This document shows, in pieces, positions 1-8,590 of a stretch of DNA of 64,000 nucleotides (its first letter is position 1; the number at the start of each line of letters is the position of its first letter). Made by a program: the position numbers and the translations under genes. Below the pieces are notes generated by a model. It saw only the letters and a list, made by a program, of their open reading frames with translations, had not been told where the DNA came from and did not search any database. The DNA comes from Actinocrinis sp035653575. GTDB taxonomy: Bacteria; Actinomycetota; Actinomycetes; Streptomycetales; Catenulisporaceae. The DNA is taken from the NCBI RefSeq assembly GCF_035653575.1, contig NZ_DASRBQ010000069.1, positions 4,233-68,232 on the forward strand. Reading direction: 5' to 3'.

Positions 1-1
1 A

Positions 2-2386
2 AGCGACTACAACGACCTCTACACCTGGCCCACCAACAACACGGCCATGTACAGCTGGAACGGCGCTACCTACCCGGGTCTCGCCGCGTTCACCGCGGCC
101 ACGGGGCAGGGAACGCACGACCTCGCCTCGCTGCCGTGGCCGGCCCAGCAGCAGGCGAACCCGTATCCGACCGCGGATCTGCCGCTCACCGAGGGTTCGC
201 CGGCGATCGACTCCGGCGACGCGAACGCGCCGGGATTGCTGGCCACCGACATTCTCGGTAACGGGCGCACGGACGACCCGTACGTGCCGAACGCCGGCAC
301 CGGATCAGGCTACGTCGATCGCGGTGCCTACGAGTTCGTGCCGCCGGCCGGCAGCCCGGCGACCGTCACCGCGACGCCGCTGACCGGGACGTACCCGCTG
401 GTGGTCACCGCGACGGCGACACCGCCGAGCGCTTGGGCCTGGGCCAGCACCTACTCGTTCAACTTCAACGACGGCACCGGGTGGACGACCCCGTCATCGT
501 CGAACAAGATCCAGCACACCTACGAGAAGCTCGGGGCCAACACCGCCGGGATCGACGTCCGCGAAACGCTGTACGGTGCCACGACCTCGGCGCACGACTC
601 CGACACCATCACCGTCAACCCCGGCAGCGCCCCGCTCGTCGCCTCGCTCAATCTGTCGTACCCGAGCGTGCCGGCCGCGCCGATCTCCGTCACCGCCAGC
701 GGAGCGGGGACCACGGACGGCGCGCCGATCTCCTCGTACTCCTTCGACTTCGGCGACGGGTCCGCTCCGGTGGTCGTGTCCGCGGCTGACGGGAATTCGG
801 CCACGCACCTGATGGCGGTCGGCACGTACACCGTGAAGCTGACTGTCGTCGACGCGCTCGGGAACACCGCGACGGCCACGCAGCAGCTCGTGGTCTCGAC
901 CAACGCCGCGGAAGCCGCCGCGCTGACCGTCACCGAGGGAGCACCGGTCAACGGCCTGGTGCCGGTGACCATGGATCCGAAGGGCACCAGTGACGGCGCG
1001 CCGATCACCTCGTACTCCTTCGACTTCGGCGACGGGTCCGCTCCGGTGGTCGTGAACGCCGCGACCTCCGCTCCGGTGACGCGCTCGCTGCCGCTGGGCT
1101 TGTATCCGGTCAAGCTCACCGTCTCCGACGCGCTGGGCCGCACGCAGAGCGTGTCGAAGACGGTCGCGGTGGGCGGCGGCTTCCAGCCGTACGGCCCGGC
1201 GCGGATCATGGACACCCGCAAGGGCATCGGCGTCCCCGCGGGCGCCGTGCCCGCGCTCGGCACGGTCAAGCTCAAGCTGCCGCAGGCGCTGCTCGGCACC
1301 GCGGACAGCCCGACGCTCGCGGTCGTGCTGAACGTCACCGTGACCGCGCCGTCTTCCGGCGGCTACCTGACGGTCTACCCCGACGGCGTGACTCGGCCCA
1401 CCAGCTCGAATCTGGACTTCAACGCCGGCGAGACCGTGCCGAACCAGGTCACCGTCCCGGTCGGCGCCGGCGGCACCGTGGACTTCTACCTCGGCAGCGG
1501 CGCGAGCGCGCAGCTGATCGCCGACGTGGAGGGTGTGTATACCCTCGGCTCGGGAACCGGCTACACCGGGGTCGGCCCGACCCGAGTGCTGGACACGCGG
1601 TCCGGGCTCGGCGGCGCGGGCGGCCGGGTGGCCGGCGGCGGCACGCTGACGTTGACCGTGCCGACGAGCGTCGTTCCAGCGAGCGCCACGGCAGTCCTGA
1701 TGAACGTGACCGTGGTCCACCCGTCCGGTGGCGGCTACCTCACCGTCTACCCGGATGGCGGCTCCCGGCCGACTACCTCAGTCCTCGACTTCCCGGCGAA
1801 CGACACCGTGCCGAACCTCGTCGTCGTGCCGATCACGAACGGCAAGGTCGACTTCTACCTCGGCAGCGCGGGCAGCGCGGACCTGGTGGCGGATGTGGCG
1901 GGGTACTACAGCCCGTCGTCCACGAGCGTGTTGCTGCCCTTCGTCCCGACCCGGCTGCTCGACACCCGCAAGATCGGGCCGCTGCCTGCGGGCACGTACG
2001 GCACGCTGGAACTGTCGACCGCGCTCGGCGTTCCGTCGAACCTGCTCAGTGCGGCGCTCTACAACGTCACCGTGACGCGGCCGCAGACGGGTGGCTACCT
2101 GACCGTCTTCCCGGACGGCCTGCCGGCGATGCCCAAGGCCTCGAACCTGGACTTCGCCGCCGGACAGACCATCGCGAACGCCGTGCTGTCCCCGCTGCTC
2201 GACGGCGGATCGAACATCTACAACGGCTCGGGAGGCAACGTCGACGTCATCGTCGACCTGTTCGGAGTCTTCGCCCCGACGATCTCGCAGAGCCCGCTCG
2301 GCTCGTCCGTCACGCACCTGAGCGGCGTGGCCGGGCAGCAGAGTGCCCTGCACGCTCCGCACGGAGCTTCGAGCGGAACGCGTTGA
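2..2386 (+). CDS. Secreted beta-helix/PKD/triple-repeat protein, 5' end outside window
   Basis: The frame is open from the first bases, so the true start lies upstream. The first residues (SDYNDLYTW...YSWNG) match the end of the beta-helix domain of the protein at 25850-28633, so the missing part is probably a right-handed parallel beta-helix with a signal peptide. Next come two or three PKD-like domains marked by SYSFDFGDGSAPVVV, which occurs twice almost identically. Then follow three repeats of about 125 residues with the pattern LDTR...LNVTVT...GYLTVYPDG...P..S.LDF...VPN...VP...VDFYLGS...ADV.G.Y. These repeats are common in large exported actinobacterial proteins; I know of no proven function. 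PKD and beta-helix domains suggest a surface protein, possibly carbohydrate-binding. No catalytic domain is visible in this part. It ends at TGA, followed by a strong hairpin. Confidence 0.85.
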   Translation, partial: SDYNDLYTWPTNNTAMYSWNGATYPGLAAFTAATGQGTHDLASLPWPAQQQANPYPTADLPLTEGSPAIDSGDANAPGLLATDILGNGRTDDPYVPNAGTGSGYVDRGAYEFVPPAGSPATVTATPLTGTYPLVVTATATPPSAWAWASTYSFNFNDGTGWTTPSSSNKIQHTYEKLGANTAGIDVRETLYGATTSAHDSDTITVNPGSAPLVASLNLSYPSVPAAPISVTASGAGTTDGAPISSYSFDFGDGSAPVVVSAADGNSATHLMAVGTYTVKLTVVDALGNTATATQQLVVSTNAAEAAALTVTEGAPVNGLVPVTMDPKGTSDGAPITSYSFDFGDGSAPVVVNAATSAPVTRSLPLGLYPVKLTVSDALGRTQSVSKTVAVGGGFQPYGPARIMDTRKGIGVPAGAVPALGTVKLKLPQALLGTADSPTLAVVLNVTVTAPSSGGYLTVYPDGVTRPTSSNLDFNAGETVPNQVTVPVGAGGTVDFYLGSGASAQLIADVEGVYTLGSGTGYTGVGPTRVLDTRSGLGGAGGRVAGGGTLTLTVPTSVVPASATAVLMNVTVVHPSGGGYLTVYPDGGSRPTTSVLDFPANDTVPNLVVVPITNGKVDFYLGSAGSADLVADVAGYYSPSSTSVLLPFVPTRLLDTRKIGPLPAGTYGTLELSTALGVPSNLLSAALYNVTVTRPQTGGYLTVFPDGLPAMPKASNLDFAAGQTIANAVLSPLLDGGSNIYNGSGGNVDVIVDLFGVFAPTISQSPLGSSVTHLSGVAGQQSALHAPHGASSGTR

Positions 2387-2423
2387 CCGTCGAAGCACCC
2401 TGACGAACCACGCTGAGGAGCAG

Positions 2424-2464
2424 GCGTTCGGCTCCGGACCCGGTGACGGGTTCGGAGCCGAACG
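2424..2464. terminator. Bidirectional hairpin terminator
   Basis: GCGTTCGGCTCCG pairs with CGGAGCCGAACGC. Inner GACCC/GGGTT pairing extends the stem and the loop is GGTGAC. It lies between two converging genes and can stop both. There is no U tract, which is usual in high-GC actinomycetes. Confidence 0.75.
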
Positions 2465-2480
2465 CGTTATGCGCGGGCTG

Positions 2481-3452
2481 TCACAGCGCCGGCCAGTCCG
2501 CGAGGATCAGGACACTGCCGTCGACGTGCACGAGGCGCGCGGGCAAGCCGAGATCGGTGAGCCAGCGGGCGGCGGATTCACCGCGAGCGATGGCTGCCGT
2601 GGCCGCGATGCTGGCGTCGACGCACGTGATCGCGGCGACGCTGACCGCGCTCCAGCAGGACTGAGCGGGCGCGCCGAGGCGGGAATCGACAAGGTGTTGC
2701 AGCGCCGTGCCCGCCGCGATCCAGCGAGGTGCCGCCGCGCTCGACGTGGCGAGTCCGCCCTCTGCGATGCTGACGGATCGGCCGGGAGCGTCGGCGTGAC
2801 CGATGGCCGCCTGCTCGGACGCACCGTCGCAGGCGCCGTCGTGGGGATCGTCGGCCACGCGCACCCGCCAGCCTCCATCAGGGGGCTGACCTTGGACGGC
2901 GAGGTCATCACCGAGGCTCACCAATACACCGCAGCCAGCGGCTCGGTGCGCGGCATACGCGGCGCGGTCCGCCGCCAAAGCCTTGGCTGTAGCGCCGAAG
3001 TCGAGCAGTGAGCCCGGTTGGATGCGGACCGACTGCCGGCGCGGATCCCAGTCGACCGATCGCCAGCCGGGGGCCGGGGTAGCCCGGGCCAGGCTGATAC
3101 TCGCGCCGCCAGCGCGCACCTGTTCGAAGTCCCGGTCGTACCCCGCGCCGACGACCGCAGCCGCGCGGGTCGGGTCCACCGCGCCCTCGGTGAGCCGAGC
3201 CGCCCGCAACGCGACCTCCACGGCCTCGGCGAACAGGTCGCTGACGGGCACAGGTCGACCCGCGCTCGCGTTCACGCGCGCGAGTTCCGAATCGGCGCGG
3301 AAACGGCTGCACGCCGAATCCATTGCCTCGATCTGCGCGCGCGCGGCCGCGCAGGCCGAATCCAGCCGATCGGGCACCACCGACAGCACGACCGCTGTCC
3401 CGCCGAACGCGGGGAACTCGGCCCGCGCGATGTCGAACGCGGGAGTGGTCAC
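2481..3452 (-). CDS. apbE: ApbE-family FAD:protein FMN transferase
   Basis: 323 residues. ApbE proteins move FMN from FAD onto a Ser/Thr of a target protein, normally outside the membrane in flavin-based electron transfer chains. Visible family features are the N-terminal FGGTAVVL, the DSACSRFRADSELARVN segment, DPTRAAAVVGAGYDRDF, the LLDFGATAKALAADRAA motif, and a C-terminal ATTAAI-like stretch (residues CVDASIAATAAIARG). The GTG start at 3452 overlaps the TGA of the upstream membrane gene as GTGA, which indicates translational coupling. No clear signal peptide or lipobox is seen, unlike many Gram-negative ApbE proteins. The cluster contains no recognisable FMN-binding-domain partner, so the substrate may be the membrane protein itself or lie elsewhere. 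Confidence 0.88.
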   Translation of the reverse strand: MTTPAFDIARAEFPAFGGTAVVLSVVPDRLDSACAAARAQIEAMDSACSRFRADSELARVNASAGRPVPVSDLFAEAVEVALRAARLTEGAVDPTRAAAVVGAGYDRDFEQVRAGGASISLARATPAPGWRSVDWDPRRQSVRIQPGSLLDFGATAKALAADRAAYAAHRAAGCGVLVSLGDDLAVQGQPPDGGWRVRVADDPHDGACDGASEQAAIGHADAPGRSVSIAEGGLATSSAAAPRWIAAGTALQHLVDSRLGAPAQSCWSAVSVAAITCVDASIAATAAIARGESAARWLTDLGLPARLVHVDGSVLILADWPAL

Positions 3453-4192
3453 CGCTGCCACGACGCCGACAGGTGCGCGGCGGCCATCGCGATCGCGACA
3501 CCTGCGGCCAGGCCGACCGCCGTGATCGACCAGCGCAGGCCGCGACCGCCGACCGCGACCGCCGTCCCGTAGGCCCGTGAGCTGCGCAGGTCCGCGCCGA
3601 TGAGGCCGGGCAGCCGCCAAATGTAGGCGAGCACGTGGATGGTCATCACTCCCAGCCAGAGCACGAAGCACGCTTTGTGCAAAAACAGCAGCGGGATGCC
3701 GTGGTAGGACGTGCCCTTCTCGAAGCCGAGCGCGACGCCGGTACCGAGAACGCCCACGCTCGTGAGGATCACGAACGGCCCGAGCACGCGCAGCAGCGGC
3801 GCAGGCGGTCCTTTGCGCGCATATTCGCGATCGCCGGTGTAGTAGCGGACGAAGCGGTAGAACGTCGAGCCGATCTTCACGCAGACCGGACCGATGAGAA
3901 GCAGCCCGATGAAGTAATGCCAATACAGCAGGCTGCGCAGGGACAGAATCGTTACGCCCTCCGCGGCGAACAGCACGAGCAGCACCGCTCCGGTGATCGC
4001 GGTCAGCCGCTCGTTGCCCTCGGGTCCGGAATGCGACCCGGTCGGCGGAGTCCGGCGATGGGACGTCGCGCCGGAGGAGTACGCGGCCTCGTTCGATGCG
4101 GCGTTGCCTGACGCTGCGTTGTCGGATACCGCGTTGTTCCACGCGGCGCTGTCGGACACGGCGTTGTTCCACGCGGCGCTGTCACGTACCAC
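3449..4192 (-). CDS. b-type cytochrome-like membrane protein with repetitive N-terminus
   Basis: 247 residues from a GTG start. About five hydrophobic segments (near 63-85, 90-110, 130-155, 165-188, 220-240) and membrane histidines (LLYWHYF, YHGIPLLFLHKACF, MTIHVLAYIWRL) suggest a haem-b electron-transfer protein of the ferric reductase/cytochrome b561-like kind. Coupling to apbE supports a role in flavin-dependent extracytoplasmic redox. The first 35 residues are a short tandem repeat (DSAAWNNAVS twice, then degenerate NAASGNAAS copies). Residues 39-44 read SSGATS, which resembles the S/T-G-A-T motif that ApbE modifies in NqrC-type proteins; this is only a suggestion. The start is uncertain because no good ribosome site precedes 4192. 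The gene probably belongs to the same transcription unit as the sensor kinase upstream (142-base gap). Confidence 0.7.
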   Translation of the reverse strand: MVRDSAAWNNAVSDSAAWNNAVSDNAASGNAASNEAAYSSGATSHRRTPPTGSHSGPEGNERLTAITGAVLLVLFAAEGVTILSLRSLLYWHYFIGLLLIGPVCVKIGSTFYRFVRYYTGDREYARKGPPAPLLRVLGPFVILTSVGVLGTGVALGFEKGTSYHGIPLLFLHKACFVLWLGVMTIHVLAYIWRLPGLIGADLRSSRAYGTAVAVGGRGLRWSITAVGLAAGVAIAMAAAHLSASWQR

Positions 4193-4334
4193 GGCCCGGT
4201 GCGTCCCTTCTGCAGAGCTCCCCTCCAGGATCGATTCCGGGCTTCGTGAATCCGGTTCAGAACTCGCTCAGAAGCGGTAAAGATCGCTGCTCGGTCCTAG
4301 CGAAGCAGCGTGCCGCGGGCGTTTCAGACGCCGA

Positions 4335-5693
4335 TCAGGACACTGACGGAAGATCGAGTTCCACGGTCAGTCCGCCGCCGGGGGTGTCCGTGAGCCGCAC
4401 CGCGCCGCCGTTCGCCGTGATCAGCCGGTGCACGATCGCCAGGCCCAGCCCGTTTCCGCGCGCGTCCGGATTGCCGAAGCGGCGGAACGCGGCCTGCTTG
4501 GCCGGTTCGTCCATGCCGGGGCCGTTGTCGATCACGTGGAGCAGCACCCGGCCGTCGACGCGGCTCACCCGCATCTGCACACGGCCCGCGTCCGGGACCG
4601 CCTCCAGGGCGTTGGCCAGCACGTTGTCGAGCATCTGCTCCAGATCCCCCGCTCCGAGGCGCGCCACCGCCTCCGAGCCGATCGCGCCGGCGGTCTCGGG
4701 CAGTTCCAGTTCGATCCGCCGCTCCCTGGCCAGCGGTTCCCACGCCGCGACGCGTTCCGCCGCGACCGCACCGACGTCGACCGGCTCGCGGCGCGGCACC
4801 CGCCCCTCCGCCCTGGCGACCGCGAGCAGACCATCCACGAGCCGGGAGAGCCGGCCGATCTCCTCCAGCGCTCCGGCCAGTTCGGCGGCGGTTCCGCCCT
4901 CGGTCTCCGCGGCCAGCACGTCCAGTCGCAGCCGTAGCGCGGTCAGCGGCGTGCGCAGCTGGTGTGAGACGTCGGCGACCCACGCCCGATGCCCGTGCAC
5001 GAGAGTCTGCGTCCGCTCTGCCATGCGGTTGAAGGTGGCCGCGAGTGCGCGCACCTCGGCTGGCCCGTGGCTGGTCTCGGCGCGGACGGTCAGCTCTCCA
5101 TCACCGAGCCGCGCCGCCGCGGCGCCAAGCCCGCTCAGCGGCCGGGATACCCAGCGGGCCAGCCGAAGCGAGAGCGCCACGCCAAGGATCAGGGCGGCAA
5201 GTCCAGTCAATCCGAGCCAGACCCAAAGCACCGTCATGTGCTCGTCGAGCTCACCGGTTGAGCGCCCGAACACCACGGTGCCCGAATACTTGTCGTCATC
5301 CGAGACCGGCACCGCGGCCAGGAACCACGCTCCATTCTGCGCGGTCTGCTCGTGGTCGCGTGCGGTGCGTGCCGTCACGACTAAGGCTCGGGCGTGTGCG
5401 TCCGTCGTCGCCGAGCAGCCCGCGGAAGCGAGCAGGCTGTCATCCGGCCCGTAAACGGCGGCGCAATCGTGGTGCTTCGCCGCATCGGCGAGGGCGGCGT
5501 TCATCGCGGTGGGTGGGTGGTGGTCGGTCAGGTACTCCTCGGCGGCGGAGGAGATCTGGCGTCCGGCCGAGATCGCGTCGAAACGAAACGATTCGCGTTC
5601 CTTGGCGTCGACCGCCACGCCGATCGGAACCACCGCCACCACCAGCAGAGCCGCGATCAGTGCTACGAACGTGAGCGCAATGCGTCGGGACAC
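4335..5693 (-). CDS. Sensor histidine kinase (HAMP, HisKA, HATPase)
   Basis: 452 residues. TM1 is at about 5-28, an external sensor region at 30-150, and TM2 at about 154-176, followed by a HAMP linker (LARWVSRPLSGLG). The phosphoacceptor is H244 in VADVSHQLRTPLTALR. The ATPase has an N box (DNVLANALEAV), G1 (DNGPGM) and G2 (GNGLGLAI). The partner is the response regulator immediately upstream at 5810-6493 on the same strand. The signal is unknown. Downstream lie the cytochrome-like membrane protein and apbE on the same strand, so the system may control them. A 116-base gap with degenerate tandem repeats separates it from the regulator, which is unusual for a kinase/regulator pair. Confidence 0.92.
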   Translation of the reverse strand: MSRRIALTFVALIAALLVVAVVPIGVAVDAKERESFRFDAISAGRQISSAAEEYLTDHHPPTAMNAALADAAKHHDCAAVYGPDDSLLASAGCSATTDAHARALVVTARTARDHEQTAQNGAWFLAAVPVSDDDKYSGTVVFGRSTGELDEHMTVLWVWLGLTGLAALILGVALSLRLARWVSRPLSGLGAAAARLGDGELTVRAETSHGPAEVRALAATFNRMAERTQTLVHGHRAWVADVSHQLRTPLTALRLRLDVLAAETEGGTAAELAGALEEIGRLSRLVDGLLAVARAEGRVPRREPVDVGAVAAERVAAWEPLARERRIELELPETAGAIGSEAVARLGAGDLEQMLDNVLANALEAVPDAGRVQMRVSRVDGRVLLHVIDNGPGMDEPAKQAAFRRFGNPDARGNGLGLAIVHRLITANGGAVRLTDTPGGGLTVELDLPSVS

Positions 5694-5718
5694 GGCCGGT
5701 CAACCCGCCGTCACGGCG

Positions 5719-5808
5719 CTGCGTGCGGCAGTGCCGACAGTCGCCGGGCTGCGTACGACGGTGCTGGCGGTCGCCGGTCTGCGGGCCGGGCGCGCAGCGG
5801 TCGAGGGG
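5719..5808. repeat. Three degenerate 30-bp tandem repeats
   Basis: The units start at 5719, 5749 and 5779. Each begins CTGCG; the first two share the ending GTCGCCGG, while the third ends GTCGAGGGG. The array fills nearly the whole gap between the response regulator stop and the kinase start. It is open in several frames but has no ribosome site and no recognisable product. It may be an untranslated spacer acting on mRNA structure, or the remains of a duplicated C-terminal coding segment. Confidence 0.6.
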
Positions 5809-5809
5809 C

Positions 5810-6493
5810 TCATTCGAGTTCGCCGAGCCGGAACCCACGCCCGTACACGGTTTCCACCAGGCCTGTCACGCCGAGCTTGCGGCGCAGCGCCGCCACATGC
5901 ACGTCCAGCACCTTCGTCGGCCCGTACCAGTTGGCGTCCCAGACGCGCTCCAGCAGCTCCTGGCGGGAGACGACGCGACCGGGGTCGGCGGCCAGGCACT
6001 CGAGGATGTCGAACTCCTTCGGGGTAAGCGACACCTCGGTCCCGTCCACGGTCACCCGGCGGGTGCGCGGATCCACCGTCATCGGGCCGTGAATGTACAC
6101 CGCCGGGCCGCTCGGCCGGATGCGGCGCAGCACCGCCCGGATGCGTGCCAGCAGCTCCGCGAGGCCGAAGGGTTTGACCAGGTAATCGTCCGCGCCCTCG
6201 TCAAGGGCGACGACCCGGTCCCCTTCCTCTCCGCGCGCGGTCACCACGATGATCGCCGCGTCGCAGCGCCGGCGCAGGCCGCGGCACACCTCGAGGCCGT
6301 CCATGTCCGGCAGCCCGAGGTCGAGCAGCACCACGTCAGCCGGCGCCGCGGCCAGGGCCTGCGCGCCGGTCCCGACGACCTCGACCTGATATCCGGCCCC
6401 GGTGAGCCCGCGGGCCATCGAGTTCGCGATCCCAGGATCGTCCTCGACCACCAAGGCCTGGATGCGCCCGCCACCGCTGCCGCTTGCCGTCAC
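5810..6493 (-). CDS. OmpR/PhoB-family response regulator
   Basis: 227 residues. The receiver domain (about 12-122) has the acidic pocket VVEDD, phosphoacceptor D58 in VVLLDLGLPDMDG, the conserved Thr in VVTARG, and Lys in DYLVKPF. A winged-helix DNA-binding domain follows (about 130-225: LTPKEFDILECL, VSRQELLERVW, VDVHVAALRRKL, YGRGFRL). It is the partner of the kinase downstream. The gene is divergent from the DinB-like gene, and the 183 bases between 6494 and 6676 must hold both promoters; no clear operator was recognised there. Confidence 0.93.
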   Translation of the reverse strand: MTASGSGGGRIQALVVEDDPGIANSMARGLTGAGYQVEVVGTGAQALAAAPADVVLLDLGLPDMDGLEVCRGLRRRCDAAIIVVTARGEEGDRVVALDEGADDYLVKPFGLAELLARIRAVLRRIRPSGPAVYIHGPMTVDPRTRRVTVDGTEVSLTPKEFDILECLAADPGRVVSRQELLERVWDANWYGPTKVLDVHVAALRRKLGVTGLVETVYGRGFRLGELE

Positions 6494-6676
6494 AGGGCCA
6501 CCTTATGACGCCGGCCGGTACCCGCCCCAGCTAGCCGGGCGAAAAGCGGCAGGATAATCGAGCGATGTCAGCCGCGAGCTGCGCGTCGCCGGCCTTGAGT
6601 AGCATCGCGCAGAGTCAGATCCCCGGCTGAAATTCCGGGACCAGTGCCCGGGCCACGCACAGCGAAGGAGAACTCC

Positions 6677-7186
6677 GTGGATCAGGAAGAAGAACGCTGC
6701 GAGGAGTGCGGCTTCGTCTACCACCTCGACCACGCCGGCGCGGCGATCCGGATCCTCCCCGAGCTCGCCGAGGAGATGGCGCAGCTGATGCGCACCGAAG
6801 GGGCCGACCTGCGCGGCCGGCGGCAGCCGGAGGTCTGGTCACCGCTGGAGTACGGGTGCCATCTGCGTGACGTGCTCCTGGTCCAGCGTGAGCGGGTGCT
6901 GCTGGCGCGTCGCGTCGACCGGCCGGAACTCACCTCGATGGGCCGGGACGAGCGCGTGGAGCACGACGGCTACGCGTCGCAGCAGCCTGAGGATGTCGCC
7001 CGCCAGCTGTCGGACGCCGGGCTGATGTTCGTCGGCGTGCTCAGCCAACTGAGTCCCGCCGACTGGGAGCGCGAGGCGCTTTATCCGTTCCCCGCGCCGA
7101 CGCCGCGCACGCTCGCGTGGGTCGCGGTTCACACCGTGCACGAGGCCCGACACCACTTGATGGACGTGCGTCGGCAGCTTGGCTGA
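6677..7186 (+). CDS. DinB/YfiT-like metal-dependent protein
   Basis: 169 residues. DinB-like four-helix proteins carry a three-histidine metal site and often act as thiol-dependent S-transferases or detoxifying enzymes; many are uncharacterised. Here the likely ligands are His in YGCHLRDVLL and His residues in VHEARHHLMDVRRQL. The N-terminus has CEECGF, a short Cys pair common in actinobacterial members. GTG at 6677 is preferred because AAGGAG sits six bases upstream; an earlier GTG at 6644 has no such site. It ends before a strong shared terminator. Confidence 0.8.
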   Translation: MDQEEERCEECGFVYHLDHAGAAIRILPELAEEMAQLMRTEGADLRGRRQPEVWSPLEYGCHLRDVLLVQRERVLLARRVDRPELTSMGRDERVEHDGYASQQPEDVARQLSDAGLMFVGVLSQLSPADWEREALYPFPAPTPRTLAWVAVHTVHEARHHLMDVRRQLG

Positions 7187-7229
7187 GTGAGAGTATTGAC
7201 TGAGTGGCGCTGACCGGCTCAGACGGCGG

Positions 7230-7284
7230 AACGGCGCGATCGCGTGGACCGGAAAGGGAATCCGGGCCACGCGATCGCGCCGTT
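7230..7284. terminator. Bidirectional hairpin terminator
   Basis: AACGGCGCGATCGCGTGG at 7230-7247 pairs perfectly over 18 bases with 7267-7284, and an inner CCGG/CCGG pair closes the loop. It lies between the converging DinB-like and chitinase genes. Confidence 0.85.
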
Positions 7285-7316
7285 CTCGGTGTTTCGCGGG
7301 CGCTCGGCTCAGGCGG

Positions 7317-8432
7317 TCAGCAGGTCAGGTTCGATCCGGCCGGCACGCCCAGGATCTGGACGAACTGCTCGTAGTCGTTGACCCGGTCCTGCATCTCGGC
7401 GGTGTTGCCGCCGTTGCACTCGATGCTGCCGTTGATTGCGCGGATGGTCTGGCCGAAGCCCGCGCCGTTGACCATCGCGTCGTGCGCCGTCATCGAGCCG
7501 GGGCCGGTCTGGGTGTTCCAGTACCAGAGTCCTGTCTTCCACGAGGTGGCCGCGTCCGTCGCCACCAGGTTCGGGTTGTCCAGCAGGTCGATGCCGAGCG
7601 CGTCGCCGGCGGCCTTGTAGTTGAAGTTCCAGCTCAGCTGGATCGGGCCGCGGCCGTAGTAGGCGTAGGTGCCGGCCGGGCAGCCGTAGGGCTCGCTGGC
7701 GCAGTAGTTGCCCGACTGGTCGATCTCGTTGATGTAGACCAGGCCGCCGGTCTCGTGGTCCACATTGGCCAGGAAGGCCGCGGCCTCCTGCTTCTGCACC
7801 GTGCTGCTGCCGGTGGTGGCGAACGCGGGGTACGCGCTCAGCGCCGCGACCAGGCCGCTGTAGGTGTAGAAGGAGTTCCGGTTCGGGAACATCTGGTCGA
7901 ACTGGGCCTCGCTGACGACGAAGCCTGACGAACCGCCTCCGCCGCCGGTTCCGCCACCGCCGCCACCGCTGGAGCCGGAGCAGCTGTACGGACTCCAGAA
8001 CCAGGTGCTGATGGTCGGGTCGTAGCCCGGGTTGTCGTGCGTGGCCTGGTAGTACTGGCCGTTCGGCGGATAAAGGACGATCGCGCCGGTCGTGTAGTTG
8101 GTGCCCGCGGTCCACACCGTGTAGGTGCAGCCGCCGGTTCCGCCTCCGCCGCCCCCAGTGCCGCCTCCGCCGCCACCGCCGCACGGGCCCTGGTCGGACC
8201 AGACGCCCGCGGCGCCGCCGGGCGTGTCGCCCTGCGTCCACCACTTGGCGGTCCAGTTGTCGCCGTTGTAAGAGGCCTGCATTCCGCCGGTGTAGACCGC
8301 GCTGCTGCTCCAGGCGGCCGCGCAGGGGGTCGAGGCGGAGGCCGCGGTGCTGTTGAGGACCGGAACGCCGACGGCGACCGTCGCGGTGGCGGCTGCGGCG
8401 CTCAGCCAGATCAGAAATCGCTTTCTGGACAC
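7317..8432 (-). CDS. Secreted GH19 chitinase with two chitin-binding modules
   Basis: 371 residues. Hydrolyses chitin outside the cell. It has a signal peptide (VSRKRFLIWLSAAAATATVAVG... to about 34), a first CBM5/12-like module (about 36-84, with WSSSAVYTGG and AKWWTQGDTPG), a Gly-rich linker, a second module of different sequence (about 102-152, WTAGTNYTTGAIVLY, YYQATHDNPGYDP), another Gly linker, then the GH19 domain (about 170-371). The catalytic Glu is E226 in VDHETGG. YYGRGPIQLSWNFNY and the NPNLVATD region are typical of the family. GTG at 8432 is chosen because GAAGGAG lies seven bases upstream and the signal peptide then starts correctly. Two DasR-type palindromes lie upstream, so induction by chitin breakdown products is expected. 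Confidence 0.94.
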   Translation of the reverse strand: MSRKRFLIWLSAAAATATVAVGVPVLNSTAASASTPCAAAWSSSAVYTGGMQASYNGDNWTAKWWTQGDTPGGAAGVWSDQGPCGGGGGGGTGGGGGGTGGCTYTVWTAGTNYTTGAIVLYPPNGQYYQATHDNPGYDPTISTWFWSPYSCSGSSGGGGGGTGGGGGSSGFVVSEAQFDQMFPNRNSFYTYSGLVAALSAYPAFATTGSSTVQKQEAAAFLANVDHETGGLVYINEIDQSGNYCASEPYGCPAGTYAYYGRGPIQLSWNFNYKAAGDALGIDLLDNPNLVATDAATSWKTGLWYWNTQTGPGSMTAHDAMVNGAGFGQTIRAINGSIECNGGNTAEMQDRVNDYEQFVQILGVPAGSNLTC

Positions 8433-8555
8433 GTGCTCTCTCCTTCGTGCAGCGTGCGCTGCACTTCGTGCACGGCCCACCGACCGGGCGCCGTACGGCT
8501 CGGTCGGCCGATTACTGGTGTCGCAGGGACTAAACCGTGGCCGCACGGGCCTGTC

Positions 8556-8570
8556 AAGGTCTAGACCAGT
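8556..8570. promoter_or_regulatory. DasR-type operator 1 of the chitinase promoter
   Basis: AAGGTCTAGACCAGT has the GGTCTAGACC core of the known Streptomyces DasR responsive element (ACTGGTCTAGACCACT). It lies about 130 bases upstream of the chitinase start. DasR represses chitinase and N-acetylglucosamine genes and is released by aminosugar phosphates. Confidence 0.85.
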
Positions 8571-8590
8571 AATCCCTGGTCAGCGGGGTA

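Noticed and set aside
5440..5838. Frames running through the 30-bp repeats between regulator and kinase
   Set aside because: They overlap the kinase coding region on the same strand and show shadow-type composition; only the repeat itself is reported.
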